Positions 12,046-20,996 of a stretch of DNA of 64,000 nucleotides are shown piece after piece. Origin of the DNA: Plectrocnemia conspersa (Eukaryota > Arthropoda > Insecta > Trichoptera > Polycentropodidae). Below the pieces are notes generated by a model. The model saw only the letters and a list, made by a program, of their open reading frames with translations, was not told where the DNA came from and ran no database searches. Position 1 is the first letter of the stretch, and each line of letters begins with the position of its first letter. Location: assembly GCA_009617715.1 (NCBI GenBank), contig VTFK01000174.1:1-64000 (forward strand), in the 5' to 3' direction. The translations under genes and the position numbers were made by a program.

Positions 12046-13467
12046 ATCTACATTCTCCTTTATATATGGACCTTCGCTTTACTTTATTCGGAATCTCATT
12101 ATCGGATAGAGTTGAATTTTCTTTTAAAAATCATTGATTAAATCGTCAAAATGTATCCTTTTGCTTAAAACATATGCACTGATGTGCATATTGTTTGTGT
12201 TTTATTTATTGTAAGGTGCATAACAATTTTTCGTATTATCTATGTTTTAAAAAATGTATTATATGTTATTATATGTTTTATTTAACTAACAGTATATTTT
12301 TTTATTTTTTATAATACGTTTATTGTAATCTGATTTTCTATAAAGTCTAAAACATGTTAATGGGAATATATTAATTATTTACCAAGAAAAAACAATTAAA
12401 AAAACTAAAAACTAAGGTTTTACTAAGAAAAAAAACAACAAGTAAAAAACTTGTGCTCTTTGTAATTTTAATCTTGATTAAATTATATTGTAACCATTAT
12501 TTTTTGTATAAACGCAAATTGTTGATCGATGTTATGAGCGCTAAACGCTATAGAACGAGCGCGATGCGCAAGATAATAAGCGCATTGCGCAAGATAATAA
12601 ACGATAGGTGCAAAAAAATACAAGCAGTCCAATATTTAAATTATTTACAAATTTCTTAATGGTTATAAACCCCTGCTGCTACATCACTCAGCTGTTTTTT
12701 TAAATAATTTATTTATTTGTTTTACCGCGCATTTGATTGCGATGGACGAAAAATCATCTAAAAACATCATTACATTTACCTTCCTATACTATGTATACCT
12801 AATACTATGTCATTTATTTTTTGTGAATAGTAAGTACAATTATTCGTAAACACATTTCAATAAATTATTCTTTTCTAAGTTTCATGGTTAACGTTTTACA
12901 AAATATTTAAAAAAGTACAATAAAAAAAGTTATTTTCCGATTTATTTCAAAAGTATTTAAATTATAATATATTTTTAATATTTAATTTAATGTTTTTTAA
13001 TTAAAATACTGACTAAACTATCAATCTTTCGCTGTGTTAATTTTAATTTGTAAAAATATTAATGAAACCATGTTTTATTTCATTTTTACTTGTAAAAATT
13101 GAACTTAAAAAAAATCTTGAAATTAAATACGAGCTGGCGCTACCCTAACAAAAAAAAAATACGAGTGCAAAGGGTTAATAAATAATATGCATTAGGCATT
13201 AACAATATCTTGATACAAAAATAAATAAATAAAACTTTTAAAATAAATTACATTATAATTAAATCTTATTTCGTTATGTTTCATTCGTGTTGGTGGTCCA
13301 AGTGGAATTAGATGATTAAAGAAATAGTATTATTATTATTTGTCTAATATTTAGCTATAATTATTAATTTCAAAGATTTGATGGAATCGTATGCGTAGGT
13401 GAGATTTTTGGTTTGCGGCAACATCGACACCAACAGGGCAAAGTGACGGATGAGAGGTTAGATTTCG

Positions 13468-13797
13468 ATGCTGCTGTTTTGTCCGACGTGCGCTAACGTG
13501 CTCGCAGTCGAAGAGAGTCGAGACTGTAAATTGCAGTACGCTTGCAACACGTGTCCTTACGTTTACCGGATAAGCAGAAAGCTGAGGCAGAAGACGTATC
13601 CGAAGCTGAAGGAGTTGGACTATGTGATGGGAGAAGCCGCCGCCTGGGAAAACGCCGACTCCACTGACGTCGTCTGCCCCAAGTGCGCGCACAACCGAGC
13701 CTTTTTCATGCAAATTCAGACTCGATCGGCCGACGAACCGATGACGACGTTCTACCGGTGCAGCAATCATTCCTGCGCGCACAATTGGCGAGAGTGA
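13468..13797 (+). CDS. POLR3K: RNA polymerase III subunit RPC10 (C11)
   Basis: The 109-residue product matches the Pol III subunit C11/RPC10, which is about 108 residues long across animals. It supports RNA cleavage, proofreading and termination by Pol III in the nucleus. It starts MLLFCPTC and has an N-terminal zinc ribbon (C-x2-C at 5-8, C-x2-C near 26-29), a linker with YPKLKELD and AAAWENADST, and a C-terminal TFIIS-like ribbon beginning CPKC near residue 70. The TFIIS-like hairpin QTRSADEPMTTFY carries the catalytic Asp-Glu pair. It is a single exon. The stop lies 7 bp before the start of YRDC on the same strand, which suggests one dicistronic transcript. No separate polyadenylation signal lies between them. 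Confidence 0.97.
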   Translation: MLLFCPTCANVLAVEESRDCKLQYACNTCPYVYRISRKLRQKTYPKLKELDYVMGEAAAWENADSTDVVCPKCAHNRAFFMQIQTRSADEPMTTFYRCSNHSCAHNWRE

Positions 13798-13804
13798 AGA
13801 CGAC

Positions 13805-14467
13805 ATGAAAATACAAAAGATGGCGGCCATATTCAGGACCCTGGACTCGGACGCCGAAAACGCAGCGGCTCGCTTCCTGTCGAGAGAGGAGGTCGTGGCC
13901 GTTCCGACCGACACCGTCTACGGGTTAGCTTGCAGCGCCGAATCCGCTCGCGCCGTGCAAACCCTGTATCGAATCAAAGGTCGCGACGAGTCGAAACCGG
14001 TCGCCGTGTGCGTGGGCGACCTGTGCCAGTTTAGAAAGTGGGGTCACTCGGAACACTTGACGCGAGAGCTGCTCGAGAAGCTCTTGCCGGGCCCCATCAC
14101 CGTGGTGCTGAAGCGGACGCCTCTGCTGGACAATCCGAGCTTGAACCCGGGAACCGATCGCATCGGCATCAGAATACCCGACTGTCGGTTCGTTCGTAAC
14201 GTCGCCTCGGCGTTCGGCGGACCCGTCGCGCTCACCAGCGCCAACCCCAGCTCGGCGCCGTCCTGTCTCCACGTCGGCGAGTTCCGTCCCTTGCATTCCC
14301 AGCTGGCGGCCGTGTTCGACGGTGGACTTCTCGGAGACGAGACGAGAGTCGGCTCCACGGTCGTGGATCTGTCCCGAGAAGGACACTACCGCATCATCAG
14401 AGACGGCGTAGCGCACCGCCGAATATCCCACATTTTGGACAGTTACAAAATTAAGCGTGACCGATAA
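13805..14467 (+). CDS. YRDC: Threonylcarbamoyl-AMP synthase (YrdC/Sua5 family)
   Basis: The 220-residue product is a YrdC-domain protein. The family makes threonylcarbamoyl-AMP from threonine, bicarbonate and ATP for t6A37 modification of ANN-decoding tRNAs. Visible family motifs are VPTDTVYGLAC (about 33-43), the KGRDESKP substrate loop, LLPGPITVVLK, PGTDRIGIRIPD, GPVALTSANPS and GSTVVDL. Two starts are possible: ATG at 13805, or the in-frame ATG at 13820 (MAAIF), whose AAGATGG context is better. It is single exon and GC-rich, directly after POLR3K. A polyadenylation signal follows at 14492. Length is close to the cytosolic family core, and a short N-terminal mitochondrial targeting peptide is not obvious. 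Confidence 0.96.
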   Translation: MKIQKMAAIFRTLDSDAENAAARFLSREEVVAVPTDTVYGLACSAESARAVQTLYRIKGRDESKPVAVCVGDLCQFRKWGHSEHLTRELLEKLLPGPITVVLKRTPLLDNPSLNPGTDRIGIRIPDCRFVRNVASAFGGPVALTSANPSSAPSCLHVGEFRPLHSQLAAVFDGGLLGDETRVGSTVVDLSREGHYRIIRDGVAHRRISHILDSYKIKRDR

Positions 14468-14491
14468 CATTTCTGTACAAATATTTTTTAC

Positions 14492-14497
14492 AATAAA
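14492..14497 (+). terminator. Polyadenylation signal for POLR3K/YRDC
   Basis: AATAAA lies 25 bp after the YRDC stop. It is the first such hexamer downstream of both open frames, consistent with shared 3' end formation. Confidence 0.6.
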
Positions 14498-14590
14498 TTT
14501 CACTATAAATTTTTCTCAAACTTTTCCCCCACTCCACTATTTTCTCATCTTTGAGTATTACTTAATAAATATTATTTTATATAATTCACC

Positions 14591-15380
14591 TTGTGTAATG
14601 ATGATAGTGATATTGATATTGAGAACAACGACACTGACACGGAAGACTTGGAACATCATAATACAACATTATCAACTTTGCATCTGGTACAAATTGAAAC
14701 AAATATAGAAATAGATCGAGATAATAACGAACATATCAGTAAAAAGTGTATTTCTCCAATTAAATGCATTTGTAGGTATATTACTTTCTTCGGCAAAATT
14801 CAATTTAAGCAATTGTGGACAACCGATGAATTGTTTAGACAATATTTTTATTCGGAAATTTTTAGTGTTCTCAGATTTGACAACCGATTATTGACAAGAT
14901 TAGAGAGAATGAATGCAAGTTTGTAGGTGCATGCAAACAAAATTATATTCCTTTCAATTTACAGGTATACACTGGTATGCTAAACAACAAGAGAGAAGTG
15001 AGTCGAGGAGGACGAATTGTGATGGACCTTCTACGACCATACTTTGGATTTAGCTAAAAAGCTATTAGAAAAAAAATAACATGTGTCATGTTCCAAAAAT
15101 AAGATCTATTGCTCTTTTGAGCACAGAATTTATTGACGATAAATTGGATACAATCATACGAAGGGTTCTGTAAAATGACAAGGCAGTATTCTTGCGTAAG
15201 ACCAACAAAAAGGTTATTCATGAAGCTGATGGATATATCAGCTCTTAATGCATATATTTTATAGATAACTAAGTTTCCAGATTGGAAAAATGTGATTTCA
15301 AGAAGGGAACAAAACCTCCTCGGTGCTATTTTTGTCCGCGTAATGAGGATAAGAAGCTGATATGTTATATTCCTTAGAAT
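14591..15380 (+). pseudogene. piggyBac-like (PGBD) transposase remnant
   Basis: Pieces of a piggyBac-type transposase appear in order but in different frames. First comes an acidic N-terminal stretch with FRQYFYSEIFSVLRFDNR (14591-14926). Then come VYTGMLNN and GGRIVMDLLRPYF (about 14965-15055). Next is TRQYSCVRPTKRLFMKLMDI followed by SALNAYIL (about 15178-15265). Last is a C-terminal cysteine-rich GTKPPRCYFCPRNEDKK (about 15305-15360). Large internal parts, including most of the catalytic domain, are missing and stops interrupt the frame. It cannot encode an active protein. Confidence 0.75.
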
Positions 15381-15617
15381 GTAATAATTAATTATGGTTA
15401 GTTGTGTATGTATTTAGATTTATTTTATTATGTACCTAGCACTAAGAATATTTTCCAAAAATAATTTTTAAAAATAAAGTTTATGTATAATGATATGAAT
15501 GTATTATAAAAGAAATAGTTTAGGAATTTAGCGTATATTTGGATTAGAATAGTTTTAGCATGACTTATGGGTTAAGAGTTGATAAAATACATTGTTGCGA
15601 TACGATATCAAGGCATC

Positions 15618-16073
15618 CTAGACTGTAGACTGTAGCGTTCGCCACCTATCCGGAGGCCATACGATCGACACCGCCTTGGCGGTAAGCAGCCCAAGCGAAA
15701 CGGGGCCGAAAGCGTTGCTGTCGTGCGTGCGTCCCGCGTGGTCCCCCTCCACCCAGCAGTGACCCTCGGGAATGCGCACCGCCGCCCGCTCGTAGCCCGT
15801 AGTGCGCACCACGTCGCCGTGCAGCGCGACGATCCGCTTTATGATGATCTTGTCGGGATCCTTGGGCGCGATCAGCGAGACGACGTCGCCCCGCCGGTAG
15901 TCTCGCGGGTCGCGGGCGCGCGACAGGAACACGTAGTCGGGTCGGTCGGCGTCGGGGTTCAGCGCCGGCTGCATGGAGATCCCCTCCACGCGGGCCACGT
16001 AACCCACCGCGTCGGCGAACGCGAGCGCCGCGGGAGCCGCGAGCAGAGCCGCTTCGACGGTCCTTCGCAGCAT
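15618..16073 (-). CDS. IMMP2L: Mitochondrial inner membrane protease subunit 2
   Basis: The 151-residue product is a type I signal peptidase (S26) of the IMP2 type, which cleaves sorting signals of proteins delivered to the mitochondrial intermembrane space. The N-terminal hydrophobic stretch (about 8-24) is the membrane anchor. The catalytic serine is in GISMQPALNPD (near residue 33) and the general-base lysine is in DKIIIKRIVALHGDVV (near residue 79). The later boxes EGHCWVEGDH and HDSNAFGPVSLGLL are typical of IMP2. It is a single exon. Many animal orthologues have introns, so the intronless form is notable. It is divergent from the ataxin-7-like gene, with a shared upstream region of about 210 bp. 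Confidence 0.95.
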   Translation of the reverse strand: MLRRTVEAALLAAPAALAFADAVGYVARVEGISMQPALNPDADRPDYVFLSRARDPRDYRRGDVVSLIAPKDPDKIIIKRIVALHGDVVRTTGYERAAVRIPEGHCWVEGDHAGRTHDSNAFGPVSLGLLTAKAVSIVWPPDRWRTLQSTV

Positions 16074-16286
16074 TTCACGTTTTTGCTACCCGCCTCTTGT
16101 GTTGCCATCGCGCCTTTCTCTTGCTGTCTTTTGCGATATCGAAAAATTTAAAAGAAAAATTCACAAGAAAAATTACAAATTCACATTGACAATTATTCGA
16201 CATTAATTAATTATAATAAACCAAAATTAAATAATTTATACACAAATCGTTCATGGCCGTCGAAGGCGACGTCTAGACCGAGAGCA
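16074..16286. promoter_or_regulatory. Intergenic region between divergent IMMP2L and ataxin-7-like genes
   Basis: About 210 bp separate the minus-strand IMMP2L start from the earliest plausible start of the plus-strand gene. Such head-to-head spacing suggests a bidirectional promoter. No specific factor site was recognised. Confidence 0.4.
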
Positions 16287-17662
16287 GTGTGTTTTGGGTC
16301 GGCCGTCGGCTCGGTCGGCGCGCGCCGGCTGAGCCATGACTCGGCGGTGCGGCGAGCGGCCGTGGGACTCCTGGGCGGCGGAGATCGGGCGCGGGCGGCC
16401 GGCGCAGGATCCGCGGCGCCCGTCCTCGCGCTCCGCCCCCGGGCCCGAGTGACGCGGCTGCGCGCGCGCACATGTCTGTACGGGCGCGCGCCCTCCGTCG
16501 ACCCGCTGCTGGCCGCGCTGTGCCACCTGTGCGGCGCGGTGGTGAAGGTGTGCGCGGTGCGCCGCCATCTGCAGGACAGGCACGCGGACTTGCCGCCGCC
16601 TCCGTGTCCACCGCCGAGCGCGCCGGCGAGGCCCGTCAAACCGAGGCGCGACAGGTGACGATCGCGACGAGACGAGACGACTGAACGACGTGACAGTCGA
16701 CTAAGACCGGTTCGCTTTTCGATTTCAGAGTACCGGCGCCCGCGGAGACGGCAGCCGAAGCGGAGCCGGCGAGGGAGCCCGAAGCGGCCGCCGTCGAGCC
16801 CCCCGGAGCCGCCTGCCGCGCACCCCGTCCAAAGCTGCGACCGCCGCCGCCACCGCCGCCGCCTCCTCCGCCGCTCGGCCGAAGCACGCCGTCAGAGAGT
16901 ACGACCCGGACAAGCACTGCGGGTGGTGTCGTTCGAGGGGGGCAAAGCCTTGCACCAGGTCGCTGACGTGCAAGTCTCACGCGCTCTCGCTGCGCAGGAC
17001 GGTCGAGGGGCGCGCGAAGCCGTTCGACGCCCTGCTGGCCGAGCACCGCGCGGCCAAGTCGGCGCCGGAGCCTCGGCCGCCGCCGTCTCCGCAACCGCCT
17101 CCCGCGCCACCGCCGCCGCCGCCGCCTCCGCCTCCTCCGCCGCCGCCTCCCCGCCGCAGCAGCTGCGGCTCCAGCCGCACCCCGACCGGCGACCGCCGCG
17201 CCCGGACCATCGTCGCGGAGGCGCCCCAGCCGGTTCGGCCGCGCTCGGGCCCGAGCGGAAGCGGCGCCCTCCTCAGCCGCCCGAGTGGAAAGCCGCCGTG
17301 CCCTCGGAGGAGGCGCGGCTCCGCCCGAGTGGCGCGCGTCCGAGGTTCACTGGTACGCGACGGACCGCGCCCCTCTCCACCTGCTCCTTCGGCGCGTCCG
17401 GGCCGGCGGAGCGATATCGCTGGTTCGGCGCGCGGCCGCCTTGCGGAGCGCCTTCCGCGCCAGGGCCAGCGCCGACGCCCGAGACGCCTTCTTATGCCCC
17501 CGAGCGGGAGCGGGCGCGGGCGGCTCTCCGAAGTGCGCAAGCTGTTCGCGCTTCGACGCCCGCCGCCCCGTCCGCGAGGACCCCGCCGAGGACTCGACCG
17601 GCAGCGACCGTTCGGTCGGCTCGTTCGCGTTCGACGCGCTCGCCGTCGACGACGACTGCTAA
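16287..17662 (+). CDS. ATXN7: Ataxin-7-like protein (SCA7 domain), SAGA deubiquitinase module
   Basis: Exon 1 (about 16287-16654) encodes a zinc-binding stretch, LCHLCGAVVKVCAVRRHLQD then RH, like the N-terminal finger of ataxin-7. A 76-bp intron (16655-16730) uses the second AG of a TTCAGAG acceptor. Exon 2 then reads in frame into YDPDKHCGWCRSRGAKPC, TRSLTCKSHALSLRRTVEGR and KPFDALLAEH (about 16890-17045), a clear SCA7 domain. Ataxin-7 proteins anchor the histone H2B deubiquitinase module to SAGA. A proline run follows. Downstream the SCA7 frame degrades, while another frame gives EVHWYATDRAPLHL and a plausible end ...STGSDRSVGSFAFDALAVDD at 17662. So one or more frameshifts or unseen introns lie between about 17100 and 17350. 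The first ATG is uncertain. AATAAA follows at 17749. Confidence 0.75.
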
Positions 17663-17748
17663 TTTATTATATTATATCTTGTAAATACGACGCTATCATA
17701 TTCATAAGTTTTTTTATTAAGCGGGCCGCTCGCCGATGCGGGTGGGTC

Positions 17749-17754
17749 AATAAA
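17749..17754 (+). terminator. Polyadenylation signal after ataxin-7-like gene
   Basis: AATAAA lies 87 bp beyond the favoured stop at 17662, within the first AT-rich sequence after the GC-rich coding region. Confidence 0.5.
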
Positions 17755-20700
17755 ACAAATTCGACATCACTTACTACTTTTTGTTACATACTAACGGTAA
17801 CGCAAATCCAACGTTTATCGTATATAAACCATTTTCATTTTAGGGTCAGTAGGTAAATTTAACCATGTATAATTTATGGGAAACTTATTATCCCGAGGAA
17901 ATATAACAAAAACTATCATTTGAATATGTACTTTAAAACAAATGAGGAAAGCTTCAAAGCACCTAACACAAAATATTTCAGACAATTTCATACAAAGATA
18001 CATCTGTATAACTATTGTTCATAGATCGGAAGGAAGGAGCGCAACCCTCAGTTTTGGCGAGTTTGTTTTACCAAAACTAAGCTATTAAGGCAAAAATCAT
18101 TTCAATCCCAGTTACATTGGCAAAAGAAACTGTCTAATAACTGATTTATTAGAGTCAGGCAATAAACCGCAACGTAAACATGTTCATTTTAAATGGGAAA
18201 TCTAAAATAAAATTAGGATTCGTTATAATATCAATATTTTGTATACTGTTATTGTAAAGTCTCTTTGTGAACCGTTCGGTAGCGAATGACGAAAATCCCC
18301 ACTTGACGTTTAAATGTAAGAAATACATGTTTTCAGACATCGTCCATTGAATCGAAATTTTATTTTCGAAACGAATGTAGAATGTTCCGTAGACAGTAAT
18401 AAATGATATCCGTGTCGATGTCGACAAAATGAGACTAAATTATTTTGTCTCATGTACAATAATTTTCTTTATTAACTAGGACTGTGATCGTATTTTAATA
18501 ATTTCACCTGAAAGATGGCCGAGGTGTCGAAATTGGCGTTTGGCCTTGTTCATCGCGGTCCAAAGCCACAATCAGAAAATAATCAGTAACTTGCTATTTT
18601 TAGTAAGGGTTAAATTAAAACAAAATTCAATATAGTACATAAATAAAACTAATTTAAATTATTTTAAAAATTCTATGTTGCAAATAGTTTTAAATTCGAA
18701 AAAAATTTCCGTCATGTACACTAAGTAATCATGATTAGCATTGCGGGAAAATATTTTTCAATTATACTTAAAATTTCAAATATGTAAGAAATAATAAAAA
18801 CACATATTGCTAGAATTTCGAGGAAGTGGATTTAAACCCTCACAATCCCTCCGATAAAAATACTTTTAATAATTGGTCTTGAACATACATACATAAAAAA
18901 TATGTTTGACCAATATGATATGACAGGTTTCCCTAATTCATCATAGCAATTTAATAACACGAAAACATGGGTTAACCATCTTTACACAATTATAGAACTT
19001 GATGTAATTTATTTAAAAAATACATATAACATGCAATTTACATCAACGAGATGAATGAAAATGCTGTTACTTTTCAACCATTTTTTTAAATCAGGATTTA
19101 AGTCACTGGTTAAAATGTAAGTTTTCATCAGAGATCTGAGATCGATTATTCTTGATTTGTTATTATTCATTTCAGATCTTTCACACTGGTGCGTCAAACC
19201 GACCATATTTTTTTTTTGCTTGATTTTTAATTCTTTCAATCTCTCAGCATTTAAAATTGCCATTGTTTTAAATAAGATTATCGCATTGTAATTAAATTAA
19301 TTCTAATATAATTCTATGTCAAAGGTAAACTAAAATAATTTTCAATTTCTCAAAATCTTGAAATCGAATACCTGAAATAATTTTCGAAAAATTTCTGTCA
19401 CAATTATTTCATATTAGGAAAGTGGTCGAGTAGTTTTACCAACTCGACAGTTAGCGATTGATTAGAAACATTTCACAAGCTCCAACACTTTGTGTGAGTA
19501 ATATGGAATGTCCACGTTCAGATTTAATATTATCCAAAAATGATAGAAAGTGGCGACGACTGGCTTCTAATAAAGTTTACAACTTTTACTACATAATTCA
19601 ATTTTAAAACTTTCTTGCATAAAACCTGATGAATTATGTCGCACAAAAATACATTTTTATTTGGATCGACTGATTTGACTTGATCGCTGATTCTTTTTAC
19701 AAACCCGATTTTTTTCCTATTAATTTTTGGCAACTATCTGTTGTTACTATTTTCCAAGCCTAAGCGTAAGGCATTCATTGACTTGAAGCAATAATTCTTC
19801 AATTATTTTTAATTTGTCGTTTATTCCTCTTATACATATTGCAAGTTTAGCAGTATCCCTGATATTAACGCTTTTAACTTTTCAGCATTTTTTTGTAATT
19901 GAGATATCATTGATACGTCTTGTAATTAATTTTTGTTTTTCAGATAAGCTTATGCATTTTGTCCGGATATAATAAATTCACCTTCTGATGTTTTATTGAC
20001 ATTCGAAATTTTATGTGAAATAAAGTAAATAGCCATACCTATGCCAGAATCCGTAGAATTTAGTTTCCTAAATGTCTAGTGTTGTCTGTAAATAATTTTC
20101 CAATTTTATTTTTCAAAACCTAGTAAATCTAGTGTTAATATTTTCATATCTGATTGATAATTTTTTTCTAACGTTTCGATTAAAAGTGTCTCCTTAAAGT
20201 ATACTCTCAAAACAGCTATAGTCTCCACATTCCTAACATTATTGCTGTACGAAATAAATAAATATTTTTCTACCCACACATTTTCCAAATTACGACACTG
20301 AATCGATGTTTATTTTATTTAATGGGTCCATTTGTAAAAACAATTATCTAAGTATCGCAAGTTGGATAAATTCCCATTACTGCTATGAAGGATCCGTCTT
20401 TCATCTTCAGTAACAATTTATCTCAGAAATGAATCGGTTTCAAATCTGCTTAACAACTGAGAACGAATTCACACATTGATCCATAACCGACGGCGATACA
20501 CCGTGCGGAACCTAAACTCCTTGCCTACGTTTTTGCCGAGTCTGATTGGGGACAGCCGATCTTTTCTGATAATTCCTCGATGGTTTTCAAAAACTTCTTT
20601 CGATTCACCTAATATATTTATAAAAAAAGTTCACAGTGACAAATTCGTCAAGATAAAATTTGAGCATAAATACCTCCCGTAAATTTATTTTAGTCTTGGA

Positions 20701-20996
20701 TTTTTTTCAGCCTTCGCATCTTCCGTTCTGAATTGAATTTTTTCAGCGTCCTGTTAATTTTAATATTAAGTATCTGAAATTTTGTGTGCGTTTTTTTATC
20801 CTGAGCAAAATTTTTTTTGCCATAGCTGTCATTCGAATGAGAAGCAAACAAAAAAAAAATAAGAATGAACCAAATTGTACATATGATATTAAAACACAAG
20901 TCGAAAGTTCCCACCGCCAAAATAGCCCCATGGAAATGAAATACTTTTATATTTAAATATGAATTTATTTCTATTATATAGATGAATATTTTCAGT
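17755..20996. other. AT-rich intergenic stretch with weak minus-strand open frames
   Basis: No recognised gene. Minus-strand open frames at 18155-18427, 19009-19263, 19530-19733 and 20106-20288 have moderately protein-like composition. Between 19750 and 20080 two minus frames alternate (AIYFISHKISNVNKTSEG in one, CIRGINDKLKIIEELLLQ in another). That could be a decayed gene or chance in AT-rich DNA. No family was recognised. Confidence 0.35.

Larger units (their letters stand above)
8751..13174. mobile_element. Possible piggyBac-like TTAA-bounded element, 4.4 kb, degenerate
   Basis: The left end reads TTAA then CCCTTTGCGCTTGTA (8747-8765). The right end, reverse-complemented, reads CCCTTTGCACTCGTA next to TTAA at 13175-13178. 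TTAA duplications and CCCTTTGC-type inverted ends are the signature of piggyBac-like elements. Near the left end there are repeated GTCGAC subterminal motifs. No transposase frame survives inside. The interior is AT-rich and carries later insertions: a TTAA MITE, a SINE, an hAT element and a foldback. The two ends could also belong to two different elements of the same family. From 12046 to 13174 nothing else is recognised beyond a short repeated GCGCAAGATAATAA motif near 12560-12605. Confidence 0.45.

Noticed and set aside
13351..13914. Long minus-strand open frame opposite POLR3K
   Set aside because: It is the antisense shadow of a GC-rich real gene; the plus-strand product is a clear Pol III subunit.
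13925..14503. Minus-strand open frames opposite YRDC
   Set aside because: Antisense of a conserved gene, with low-complexity composition and no family features.
16211..17540. Several long Arg/Pro/Ala-rich open frames on both strands
   Set aside because: High GC content leaves few stops in any frame. Only the frames with the zinc finger, the SCA7 domain and the acidic C-terminus look like protein.
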